Shown: positions 1 to 6,507 of the stretch, piece by piece
How the letters are laid out: each line of letters begins with the position of its first letter
Position numbering within the stretch: the first letter of the stretch is position 1
Source of the DNA: Bacillota bacterium
GTDB lineage: Bacteria; Bacillota; Clostridia; Acetivibrionales; DSM-1351
Length of the DNA: 8,930 nt
Assembly (NCBI GenBank): GCA_023431385.1
Contig: JAEYWA010000171.1
Location: 1 to 8,930, forward strand
Direction: 5' to 3'
The notes under the pieces: model-generated
What the model was told of the DNA's origin: nothing
Databases searched by the model: none
The model's input: only the letters and a program-made list of their open reading frames with translations
Translations under genes and position numbers: made by a program

Positions 1-38
1 GTATTAATTAGTAAATGCCATCATTACTATTTCTATAA

Positions 39-111
39 CAATTGTATGTATTTACATGTCAAAAAGTTAACATAATTTATTGATTGTTTTACAATTCTTT
101 GATAAGATTGT
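39..111. promoter_or_regulatory. Cluster of ACAAT/ATTGT half-sites around the ndh2 promoter
   Basis: The pentamer ATTGT or its complement occurs as a perfect palindrome ACAATTGT (39-46), as ATTGT (83-87) and ACAAT (91-95) facing each other across TTT, and again as ATTGT (107-111) facing 91-95 across the -10 box. A further inverted repeat, ATGTA-TT-TACAT, lies at 46-57. Such alternating half-sites overlapping a promoter are what an operator can look like, but I recognise no known regulator and AT richness weakens the case. Confidence 0.22.
80..108 (+). promoter_or_regulatory. Candidate sigma-A promoter for ndh2
   Basis: A -35-like TTGATT (80-85) is separated by exactly 17 bases from a -10-like TAAGAT (103-108). 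Each box matches four of six consensus bases. It lies 66 bases upstream of the ndh2 start codon and is the best promoter-like pair I can find in the AT-rich leader. AT-rich DNA gives such matches easily, so this is only a candidate. Confidence 0.4.
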
Positions 112-164
112 ATCGGTAAATGTAGAAAAATGTTGAAAAATATAGTATATAGATAATTGCTGCT

Positions 165-170
165 GGAGGA
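165..170 (+). promoter_or_regulatory. Ribosome binding site fixing the ndh2 start
   Basis: GGAGGA sits four bases before ATG at 175. An in-frame TTG at 157 would add six residues, but the ribosome binding site lies downstream of that TTG. The ATG at 175 also places the glycine-rich FAD motif immediately after M-K-K-N, as is usual for this family. The ATG is therefore preferred. Confidence 0.85.
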
Positions 171-174
171 ATTT

Positions 175-2232
175 ATGAAAAAAAATATTTTGGTTATCGG
201 AGCTGGGTATGCAGGTATACTGACTGCCAAAAAGTTAGCTAAAAAGTTCAAGAAGAATGATACCGTAACTATAACAATAATCGATAAGAATCCTTTCCAC
301 ACCATGCTGACTGAATTGCATGAGGTTGCAGCCAACCGTGTAGATGAGGATAGTATTAAGATAAGCCTGAAAAAGGTTTTTGCCGGCAGAAAAGTAAATG
401 TTGTACTCGATACTGTTAAATCAATTGACTTCAATAATAAAACAGTAGTTGGTGAAAACTCAGAATATGATTACGAGTATCTTGTAATTGCCGCTGGCTC
501 AAAACCTACCTTCTTCGGAGTACCCGGAGCAGAAGAGTATACCTTTAAGCTCTGGTCCTATGAGGATGCAATTAAGCTAAGGGAACATATTCATAACTGT
601 TTTAGGAAGGCAGCAACTGAAACAAACTTTGAAAAGAAGAAAAAACTTCTCTCCTTTTACGTTGTCGGAGCCGGTTTTACCGGTGTGGAAATGACCGGAG
701 AATTAGCGGAGTATATTCCTTTTCTGTGTGAAAAATATGAAATTGAAAGAGACCTTGTAGAACTGGTTAACGTTGACGTTCTTTATAGGGCAGTGCCTAT
801 ACTGCCTGAAAAGCTCTCGGAAAAGGTGGAAACCCGTCTTGAAAAGATGGGAGTCAAGCTGATGCTCAACTCGGGTGTTTGCGCAGTTGGAGAGGACTTC
901 ATCGAAATTAAGAAAAACAGTCAATGCACCAGGTTTTATGCAGGAACCGTTATCTGGACTGCGGGTATTGAAGCTTCAGACATAACAAATGAGGCGGCAA
1001 AAACTCTTGAGTCTGTTATTAGAGGACGTATTAAGACCGACTCCTACCTTAGGGCAATAAATAATGAACACGTTTATGTTGTGGGCGATAACATGTTCTT
1101 TATACCGGAAGGTGAAGAAAGACCGGTTCCTCAAATGGTGGAAAATTGTGAACATAGTGCTGATACATGTGCAAACAATATATATAATGCAATTACAGGA
1201 AAAGGTGAGATGAAGGTATACAAACCATCCTTCCATGGAGTAATGGTTTGTGTGGGAGGACGCTATGGCGTAGCCAGGGTTGGCTTTCCAAATCGAATGT
1301 TCAATCTGCCGTCCTTCTTTGCAATGCTTGTGAAACATTTTATAAATATATTTTACTTTATACAGGTGTTAGGCTGGAACAAAATTTTCAGCTATATAAG
1401 ACACGAGTTTTTTACCATAAGAAATTGCAGAAGCTTTGTAGGCGGACATTTTTCAAATAGAACTCCAAGCTTCCTTTTAGTTGCTTTGAGGGTCTGGCTG
1501 GGTGCAGTATGGCTCTTTGAAGGTATAATGAAGATAGTTGAGGGCTGGATGTCGGCACCAAAACTTAAAGGCTTCTTTGGTGGAGCAAACTCATGGTATG
1601 ACAGTATTCTATCACAAGAAGCAGTTAAAACAAGTACAGCAGCGGGGCAGGCTGCAACTGATGCTATAAGCGGAGCTACAGGCGTAGCTGCTGCAAGTAC
1701 TGTTCAATCTGCCGTTGATGCGGTTAGTGCTGCAACGGGAGCAGGTGCAGACGGTGCCGTACAGGAAGCTGTAAAATCAATTGGAACGGTTATAATGAAC
1801 TTTGATTTCCTTGGTTTGTTCCGTGTGATTTTTGTAAGTGGTAAGGAGTTATCACACTCAGTATTAAGCGATTACGCATTTAAAATCGATGTACCTTTAA
1901 TGAACTGGTTCCTGGACAAATTTGTAATATCAAGTGATTCTATGCAGATATTCATGCAGGGCTTTATTGTAATCGCTGAAATATTGATTGGTCTGGCACT
2001 TATCGGCGGATTGTTTACAACACCTGCATCAGCATTGTCCCTGATACTGCAGTTTATGTTCGTTTGTACAACGGGATTATACCTGGGAACCTTCTGGATG
2101 ATATTTGCTGCAATTGCGGTATTGATTGGCGCCGGGAGAACCTTTGGACTGGACTACTATGTAATGCCGTTCTTGAAAAAGCAGTGGAAAAAACTACCTA
2201 TTGTGAGAAGGTTGTATATTTATAATGATTAA
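175..2232 (+). CDS. ndh2: EET-type type II NADH dehydrogenase fused to a DoxX-like membrane domain
   Basis: This 685-residue protein should oxidise cytosolic NADH and reduce a membrane quinone, starting the electron transfer chain encoded here. Residues 1 to about 415 are a type II NADH dehydrogenase: FAD motif GAGYAG (9-14), NADH motif GAGFTG (165-170), the flavin-contacting V-G-D around 303-305, and a hydrophobic amphipathic stretch at about 379-414 that usually attaches NDH-2 to the membrane. The usual quinone-site A-Q-x-A-x-Q is P-Q-M-V-E-N here (319-324). The C-terminal part has four likely membrane segments (about 433-453, 595-614, 618-635, 638-655) and ends in a DoxX-like G-A-G-R...L-D-Y pattern and a basic tail. 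The loop of about 135 residues after the first segment should face outside and holds two flavinylation-like motifs. Ordinary NDH-2 proteins are about 400 residues, so the added domain points to the EET version. It overlaps dmkB by eight bases, suggesting translational coupling. Confidence 0.9.
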   Translation: MKKNILVIGAGYAGILTAKKLAKKFKKNDTVTITIIDKNPFHTMLTELHEVAANRVDEDSIKISLKKVFAGRKVNVVLDTVKSIDFNNKTVVGENSEYDYEYLVIAAGSKPTFFGVPGAEEYTFKLWSYEDAIKLREHIHNCFRKAATETNFEKKKKLLSFYVVGAGFTGVEMTGELAEYIPFLCEKYEIERDLVELVNVDVLYRAVPILPEKLSEKVETRLEKMGVKLMLNSGVCAVGEDFIEIKKNSQCTRFYAGTVIWTAGIEASDITNEAAKTLESVIRGRIKTDSYLRAINNEHVYVVGDNMFFIPEGEERPVPQMVENCEHSADTCANNIYNAITGKGEMKVYKPSFHGVMVCVGGRYGVARVGFPNRMFNLPSFFAMLVKHFINIFYFIQVLGWNKIFSYIRHEFFTIRNCRSFVGGHFSNRTPSFLLVALRVWLGAVWLFEGIMKIVEGWMSAPKLKGFFGGANSWYDSILSQEAVKTSTAAGQAATDAISGATGVAAASTVQSAVDAVSAATGAGADGAVQEAVKSIGTVIMNFDFLGLFRVIFVSGKELSHSVLSDYAFKIDVPLMNWFLDKFVISSDSMQIFMQGFIVIAEILIGLALIGGLFTTPASALSLILQFMFVCTTGLYLGTFWMIFAAIAVLIGAGRTFGLDYYVMPFLKKQWKKLPIVRRLYIYND
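1660..1737 (+). other. Two predicted FMN-attachment motifs in the outer loop of Ndh2
   Basis: This stretch encodes D496-A-I-S-G-A-T502 and, 19 residues later, D515-A-V-S-A-A-T521. The first matches the D-x-x-S/T-G-A-T sequence at which ApbE enzymes attach FMN to threonine in RnfG, NqrC and FMN-binding domain proteins; the second differs by one residue (G to A). The surroundings are rich in alanine, glycine and serine. The predicted topology places the loop outside the cytoplasmic membrane, where ApbE works, and an ApbE lies in the same locus (6519-7565). No full FMN_bind domain is recognisable around the motifs. That the threonines are modified is inference. Confidence 0.55.
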
Positions 2233-3241
2233 TGAAAACATGAAGTCTCAAAATAAAGTTGAGTTTATTGTTTATGACGGAGCTTTAGATCTTGTCAAAG
2301 AAAAGGTAAATAGGGCATTAACCAATGCTCCTGTCATTATTCGTAAATATACCGAACACTTAACGGCTTCGACAGGCAAATACATCAGGGCTGTATCAGT
2401 GCTCATTTGTGCCCAGAACAGGGAGGGGATGATTCATACTAATGCTGTCAGTTTTGCTGCCGCTATTGAGCTGCTTCATCTTGCAACCCTGGTGCATGAT
2501 GATGTAATAGATAATGCTCCTATCAGAAGAGGTAATGTAACACTTCAAAGAAAGTACGGAAGGAAGACTGCAGTCATCTGCGGCGATTATCTCTTTAGTA
2601 TAGCGTTAAGAATGGCAGCTTCAGTTCAGAATAAAGGGGATTATATTAAACTGAATATACCGGATTATATCGGCAGAGTTTGTCTGGGAGAACTACACCA
2701 GCACATTAATAACGGTTTTCTTGATTTGTCGGAATTGCAATATTTCAAAATAATTTCTGGAAAAACAGCAGCCCTTTTTGAAGCTTGTTTTCTAGCAGGT
2801 GCAGTACTTAGTGGTCATACCTCCGAGGATAAATCAGGTGAAGGAGCCATACCTGACGAAAGAACTCTTAACCTTTATAAGCGACTAGGCAGATACATCG
2901 GAATGATTTTTCAGATACAGGATGACTGCATGGATTTTGAAAAGACTGAGGCTGTAGCCAAAAAGCCTGTCAAATCTGATTACCAGCAGGGAGTTATTAC
3001 TTTACCATTAATATATACCTTTAGAAAAATGATGGGATTAAGGGAAAAGGCCCGATATAAAAATCTGACCATTGATGAGCTGAATGACGCCGTTTTTAAG
3101 GCAGGTGGGCTGGATTATACACATACGATATCTGAGAAATATTACAGTAAATCAATGAAAATAATTGACAATCTTGATATTTCTCCAGATAAAAGGTCAA
3201 AGCTTATATATGTTTTGGATAAGTCCTATGGCAAGTCCTGA
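2225..3241 (+). CDS. dmkB: Polyprenyl diphosphate synthase (EET-specific HepT-like)
   Basis: A 338-residue trans-isoprenyl diphosphate synthase that should elongate allylic diphosphates with isopentenyl diphosphate to make the side chain of the EET quinone. The first aspartate-rich motif D-D-V-I-D (92-96) is followed by R101-R102, and the second, D-D-C-M-D, is at 233-237. The conserved G-K-T is at 179-181. The N-terminal G-K-x-x-R element is present as G-K-Y-I-R (51-55). A small residue (A87) lies five positions before the first motif, which fits a medium- or long-chain product, though chain length cannot be read with certainty. The start overlaps the end of ndh2 by eight bases; a GAGAAGG at 2205-2211 is a distant ribosome binding site. 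A second ATG at 2240 is possible but has nothing better upstream. The position beside a UbiA-type prenyltransferase supports the DmkB role. Confidence 0.87.
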   Translation: MINENMKSQNKVEFIVYDGALDLVKEKVNRALTNAPVIIRKYTEHLTASTGKYIRAVSVLICAQNREGMIHTNAVSFAAAIELLHLATLVHDDVIDNAPIRRGNVTLQRKYGRKTAVICGDYLFSIALRMAASVQNKGDYIKLNIPDYIGRVCLGELHQHINNGFLDLSELQYFKIISGKTAALFEACFLAGAVLSGHTSEDKSGEGAIPDERTLNLYKRLGRYIGMIFQIQDDCMDFEKTEAVAKKPVKSDYQQGVITLPLIYTFRKMMGLREKARYKNLTIDELNDAVFKAGGLDYTHTISEKYYSKSMKIIDNLDISPDKRSKLIYVLDKSYGKS

Positions 3242-3295
3242 CCTGATGGATGAAACCAAAATCCACTATGTGTCTTTTCCAGATTATTTGGTGCA

Positions 3296-3308
3296 CGCGC
3301 TATGCGCG
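3296..3308 (+). repeat. GC-rich inverted repeat over the dmkA start
   Basis: CGCGC (3296-3300) and GCGCG (3304-3308) form a perfect five-pair stem with the three-base loop TAT. It stands out in AT-rich DNA and contains the first possible dmkA start codon (ATG at 3302). In mRNA it would hinder initiation there and may favour the in-frame ATG at 3323. Confidence 0.5.
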
Positions 3309-4231
3309 AGATGGGAATCAAGATGTTTTTTAAGTTGCTTAACTACACAGAAATTAAAACAAAAATCACAAGTATTTTTGCTTTTTTGCTTACATTATCA
3401 TACCTTTTTTATATTGGTAGAGAAATAGACTGGAAGCTTACACTAATATTTTTTGTCTCAATGTTTGTGTTTGATTTGACTACCACGGCTATTAACAATT
3501 ATATTGACTCAAAAAACAATCACCAGACGCTGGCCTTCAGACGAAGAACTGCACTGCTTATAATATACGCTTTATTTATAGTTTCAGTCTCGTTCGGCTT
3601 ATACCTGGCGTATCTTACAGATGTGGTAGTATTGCTTCTAGGTGCAGTATGCTTTCTGTGCGGAGTATTCTATACCTTTGGTCCAGTACCCATTTCCAGG
3701 CAGCCTTTAGGAGAAATATTTTCAGGATTTTTTTATGGGTTTCTTATACCGTTCATTCTTCTATATATCAATATGCCTGAGGGAACATACTTAACTTTGA
3801 GCCTTGGCCTTGAATCCATAAAGCTTGACCTGAGAGTAATACCTCTTGTAACGATTATACTACTATCTATTGCTCCTGTTTGTACTACAGCAAATATTAT
3901 GCTGGCAAATAACATATGTGATGTTGACAAGGACATAACAGTTATGCGTTATACCCTGCCTTATTACCTCGGAAACAAACCCTCGCTGTATTTATTTGCA
4001 GCCCTGAACTATATTCCGTATGCTGCAGTAATAATTATGGTTCTTTTAAGAATTTTATCCCCCGTTTGTTTAATAGCCTTACTTACACTTTTTTTGGTGC
4101 AAAAAAACATTAATATGTTTTTCAAAGTTCAGGATAAGGAAAAAACCTTTGTATGTGCAATTAAAAATTATGTGATTATTATAGCTTCCATTACAGTTCT
4201 TATTTTTATATCTGGACTAAACTTAGTTTAA
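3302..4231 (+). CDS. dmkA: UbiA/MenA-type prenyltransferase (demethylmenaquinone synthesis)
   Basis: A 309-residue, very hydrophobic protein of the UbiA family that should join a polyprenyl chain to 1,4-dihydroxy-2-naphthoate to give demethylmenaquinone. The two metal-diphosphate binding motifs are visible: N65-x-x-x-D69 in N-N-Y-I-D, and N204-x-x-D207-x-x-x-D211 in N-N-I-C-D-V-D-K-D. Between them is the MenA-like Y-x-x-G-P-x-P...G-E stretch (124-138). Multiple membrane segments fill the rest. It follows dmkB by 60 bases, and the pair matches DmkB/DmkA of the Listeria EET locus. The start is uncertain: ATGs at 3302, 3311 and 3323 are in frame, none has a strong ribosome binding site, and the first lies inside a GC hairpin. 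M8 (3323) begins a typical family N-terminus. A housekeeping MenA is the alternative, but the context favours the EET paralogue. Confidence 0.85.
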   Translation: MREMGIKMFFKLLNYTEIKTKITSIFAFLLTLSYLFYIGREIDWKLTLIFFVSMFVFDLTTTAINNYIDSKNNHQTLAFRRRTALLIIYALFIVSVSFGLYLAYLTDVVVLLLGAVCFLCGVFYTFGPVPISRQPLGEIFSGFFYGFLIPFILLYINMPEGTYLTLSLGLESIKLDLRVIPLVTIILLSIAPVCTTANIMLANNICDVDKDITVMRYTLPYYLGNKPSLYLFAALNYIPYAAVIIMVLLRILSPVCLIALLTLFLVQKNINMFFKVQDKEKTFVCAIKNYVIIIASITVLIFISGLNLV

Positions 4232-4249
4232 TATATAAGTTAATTTGTC

Positions 4250-4279
4250 AATTTAAATAATTTTGAAAGTTATTTAATT
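4250..4279. repeat. AT-only inverted repeat after dmkA
   Basis: A left arm at 4250-4260 pairs with a right arm at 4270-4279 over ten base pairs with one bulged T, around a nine-base loop. It starts 18 bases after the dmkA stop. With only A-T pairs and no clean T tract after it, it would be a weak terminator at best; it could equally be a protein binding site next to the eetA promoter. Confidence 0.3.
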
Positions 4280-4292
4280 GTTAGTTAATAAT
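4263..4292 (+). promoter_or_regulatory. Candidate promoter for eetA-eetB-pplA
   Basis: TTGAAA (4263-4268) is followed after 18 bases by AATAAT (4287-4292), or after 17 by TAATAA. It sits in the only long gap (158 bases) between ndh2 and pplA, about 100 bases before eetA. The -10 region lies inside the Rex-like operator at 4282-4299, which adds weight to its being a real, repressible promoter. Confidence 0.4.
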
Positions 4293-4299
4293 TTAACAC
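4282..4299. promoter_or_regulatory. Rex-like operator (redox-sensing repressor site)
   Basis: TAGTTAATAATTTAACAC matches the clostridial Rex consensus TTGTTAANNNNTTAACAA at 12 of 14 fixed positions. The core GTTAA-TAAT-TTAAC is a perfect inverted repeat with the required four-base spacer. Rex represses fermentation and respiration genes and is released when NADH is high relative to NAD+. Here the site covers the -10 region of the candidate eetA promoter, so binding would block transcription of eetA, eetB and pplA until reducing power builds up. Rex itself is not in the window. Confidence 0.5.
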
Positions 4300-4389
4300 C
4301 ATATATTGGAATGGGTTATGCAAGCGGTTAAGGGGGGGCAGCAAAAAATATTGTCCTTGATAATACGGCAGAAATAGAAAGAGGTTGAC

Positions 4390-4776
4390 ATGAAATTTTT
4401 TAAAAAAACTGATATTGTAATTGTTTTAGCAATAATCTTAATTGGTATATTATCTATATTTATATATAAGCTTAATTTCAAGGAAAAACCGGCCAGAGCC
4501 CAAATATACTACAAATCTCAGCTTGTTAAAACTGTTGAACTTACTGGGGGGCAGGATTTGCATTTTTCGATACCCCAGAATGAAAATGTTATATTTCACC
4601 TGGAACCGGATGGAAGCATATCCTTTGAACAATCGGACTGTCCGGACAAAATTTGCATAAACACCGGTAAACTGCATACTGTCGGTGAAACAGCTGCTTG
4701 TTTACCTAATGAAATATTTATGAAAATTGTCCCCATGAATGACCGGGATACAGAAGATATTGATATTATCGGATAG
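4390..4776 (+). CDS. eetA: Membrane-anchored NusG domain II protein EetA
   Basis: A 128-residue protein with one N-terminal membrane segment (about 8-26) and the remainder predicted outside the membrane. Residues from about 35 to the end match the NusG domain II family, with the hallmark C84-P-D-K-I-C89-I-N-T-G followed by C104-L-P-N-E. Despite the family name there is no NGN or KOW transcription factor domain, and it should not be called NusG. In Listeria, EetA works with EetB as an accessory membrane component of extracellular electron transfer; its biochemical role is not settled. The three cysteines suggest a redox or structural role outside the cell. AAAGAGG (4378-4384) precedes the ATG by five bases. 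It is followed after 46 bases by eetB, its usual partner. Confidence 0.87.
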   Translation: MKFFKKTDIVIVLAIILIGILSIFIYKLNFKEKPARAQIYYKSQLVKTVELTGGQDLHFSIPQNENVIFHLEPDGSISFEQSDCPDKICINTGKLHTVGETAACLPNEIFMKIVPMNDRDTEDIDIIG

Positions 4777-4822
4777 ATTCATCAGCATTTGTTGTCGAGC
4801 TTGTACACTACGGGAGATATAA

Positions 4823-5338
4823 ATGACGAAAACAAAACTTCTTGTTTTAACTTCATTACTTTTTGCTGTTGCACTCGTGCTTTCCATTGTGGAAAACTCA
4901 CTACCTTCAGTAAGCTTACTGGTACCGGTTCCGGGTGTAAAGCTGGGACTTTCAAATATTGCAGTTATGTATGCGCTGTTCTTTCTCAATAAAAAGCCTG
5001 CAATAGCCATTGCTGTGTTAAAAGGTATGTTTGTAGTAATGACCAGGGGACCTATAGCCGGACTGCTTAGCTTAAGCGGAGGGTTACTATCGGTAATTGT
5101 CATGTCTCTACTTATGTTTATTTTTAAGGATAAAATATCTTACCTGGTTTTAAGCATTTTTGGATCCATAATGCATAATGTGGGCCAATTTATTGTAGTA
5201 TCAATTATCTATGACAATATTTATCTTTGGGTATATCTTCCCGTTCTCTTAATTTCGGGGGTAGTCGCCGGGATAGCTACTTCAACTCTCTTAAGATTTA
5301 TTTTACCTGCTTTTAACAGGCTGGTATCTAATAAATAA
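4823..5338 (+). CDS. eetB: Gx transporter family membrane protein EetB
   Basis: A 171-residue integral membrane protein with about five hydrophobic segments. It carries the pattern typical of the Gx/Hpre_diP_synt_I family: E24 in the first segment, the loop P-G-V-K-L-G-L-S-N (37-45), then K67-G and R75-G-P. The family resembles substrate-binding (S) components of ECF transporters. Databases often name it heptaprenyl diphosphate synthase component I; the protein has no prenyl synthase motifs, and that name is misleading. In EET loci it pairs with EetA and is thought to help assembly or flavin handling at the membrane; the substrate is unknown. GGGAG (4812-4816) lies six bases before the ATG. 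It is 28 bases from pplA, so almost certainly co-transcribed. Confidence 0.85.
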   Translation: MTKTKLLVLTSLLFAVALVLSIVENSLPSVSLLVPVPGVKLGLSNIAVMYALFFLNKKPAIAIAVLKGMFVVMTRGPIAGLLSLSGGLLSVIVMSLLMFIFKDKISYLVLSIFGSIMHNVGQFIVVSIIYDNIYLWVYLPVLLISGVVAGIATSTLLRFILPAFNRLVSNK

Positions 5339-5366
5339 TATATTATTTTTATTTGGAGGAACTACT

Positions 5367-6407
5367 ATGAAAAAATTACTATCATTGGTATTGGTTTTAA
5401 CTCTTGCAGTAACCTTTATTGCAGGCTGCGGATCTACAGCAACTAAAACAAGTGGAGGAGCTGCTGGCGGACAAAGCACAGACGATGCTGTAAAAACCGG
5501 ACTCGCAGTAATCTCATCCGTAGGAAAGTCTGTTGATGCAGTAGAAAAAGATGGTTCTGCACAGACTGACTCTGTTGCTGTAGCAGTAACTGTTGACAAG
5601 GATGGCAAAATAGTAAAATGTACTATTGATACTGCACAAACAAAGATAGATTTTTCAAAGGAAGGAAAAATACTTTCCGATTTGAAAGCAGAATACAAAT
5701 CCAAGCAGGAACTTGGTAAAGACTACGGTATGATAAAAGCTTCAAAGATCAGTAAAGAATGGAATGAACAAGCTGATGCATTTGCTGCTTATGTTACAGG
5801 AAAAACTGTCGCCGAAATAAAAGGTATAGCTGTTAGTGAAGAGGGTGTTCCTACAGCCACTGAGTTAACCTCGTCCGTAACAGTACATATAACTGATTTT
5901 GTAGCTGCTATCGAGAAGGCTGTAAGCAATTCTAAAGATTTAGGTGCAAAAGCTGGTGATAAGCTTGGCCTATCAATACTAACTAATATAGCAAAATCAA
6001 CAGATGCAGGTGATAAAGACGGTCTTGCTCAGACCTACTCGAACTACTCTGCTACTACTTTTGATGCTTCAGGTAAAATAACAAGCTGTGTTATAGATGC
6101 TTCTCAGTCCGATGTAAAGTTCACTAAGGAAGGAAAGATTACTACAGATATAAAGGCTCCAGTGCAGACAAAGGTTGAGATTGGCGAAGGCTACGGAATG
6201 AAGAAAGCGTCAAAAATCGGTAAAGAATGGTTTGAACAGGCCGAAGCCTTTTCAAAATATGTTGTAGGAAAAACTGTTGACGACGTCAAGGGCATAGCTG
6301 TAAATGAAGAAGGTGTACCAACTGAAGCTGAGTTAACAAGCTCAGTAACCGTTCATGTTTCAGACTTCACAGCAGTGATTGAAAAGGCAGCAAAAACTGC
6401 TAAATAA
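5367..6407 (+). CDS. pplA: Two-domain flavinylated lipoprotein PplA
   Basis: A 346-residue exported lipoprotein, expected to carry covalent FMN and relay electrons from the membrane to outside acceptors. The signal peptide ends in lipobox I-A-G-C with C21 as lipidated cysteine, followed by a short Gly/Ser/Thr-rich linker (22-40). Two tandem domains follow, about 44-187 and 200-346, 156 residues apart. Shared landmarks are K-D-G-x-A-Q-T (61-67; 217-223), F-x-K-E-G-K-I (96-102; 252-258), G-Y/D-Y-G-M around 119-122 and 275-278, K-E-W-x-E-Q-A (130-136; 286-292), E-E-G-V-P-T (158-163; 314-319) and E-L-T-S-S-V-T (166-172; 322-328). By position, T172 and T328 are the candidate FMN sites, although the sequence departs from S-G-A-T. 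GGAGGA (5355-5360) is a strong ribosome binding site. fmnB, the likely modifying enzyme, follows. This matches the double-site PplA of Listeria. Confidence 0.87.
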   Translation: MKKLLSLVLVLTLAVTFIAGCGSTATKTSGGAAGGQSTDDAVKTGLAVISSVGKSVDAVEKDGSAQTDSVAVAVTVDKDGKIVKCTIDTAQTKIDFSKEGKILSDLKAEYKSKQELGKDYGMIKASKISKEWNEQADAFAAYVTGKTVAEIKGIAVSEEGVPTATELTSSVTVHITDFVAAIEKAVSNSKDLGAKAGDKLGLSILTNIAKSTDAGDKDGLAQTYSNYSATTFDASGKITSCVIDASQSDVKFTKEGKITTDIKAPVQTKVEIGEGYGMKKASKIGKEWFEQAEAFSKYVVGKTVDDVKGIAVNEEGVPTEAELTSSVTVHVSDFTAVIEKAAKTAK

Positions 6408-6472
6408 AAAAGAAGCAAGTTGTAAAATATAAGAAAAAATATAATATTTAGAAAAGAAAAAAGATGCAAAAT

Positions 6473-6497
6473 GAGAGGTAGCTTTTCACTACCTCTC
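6473..6497 (+). repeat. Perfect 9-bp stem-loop between pplA and fmnB
   Basis: GAGAGGTAG (6473-6481) and CTACCTCTC (6489-6497) pair completely around a seven-base loop. No T tract follows on the + strand, so it is not a standard terminator. It may protect the 3' end of an abundant pplA transcript or lower read-through. Its right arm can also pair with the fmnB ribosome binding site. The preceding 6408-6472 is A-rich; a TATAAT at 6440-6445 lacks a properly spaced -35. Confidence 0.6.
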
Positions 6498-6507
6498 TAA
6501 CCATATT

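Noticed and set aside
9..29. Hairpin TAGTAA...TTACTA as terminator of an upstream gene
   Set aside because: The stem is AT-rich with a bulge and the following T stretch is broken; no upstream gene is visible to support it.
157..174. TTG start at 157 adding six residues to Ndh2
   Set aside because: The GGAGGA ribosome binding site lies inside this stretch and serves the ATG at 175.
4390..4776. NusG transcription factor as the product
   Set aside because: Only domain II is present, behind an N-terminal membrane anchor that puts it outside the cytoplasm.
4823..5338. Heptaprenyl diphosphate synthase component I as the product
   Set aside because: This is an inherited database name for the Gx family; the protein is all membrane segments and has no prenyl synthase motif.
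4702..5704. Minus-strand reading frames of 100 or more codons (for example at 976-1338, 4702-5103 and 5303-5704)
   Set aside because: They lie antisense to well-supported genes, show no recognisable motifs and lack sensible ribosome binding sites.
6420..6445. Promoter before fmnB using TATAAT at 6440-6445
   Set aside because: The only -35-like sequence (TTGTAA, 6420-6425) is 14 bases away, too close, and the surroundings are A-rich enough to give TATAAT by chance.
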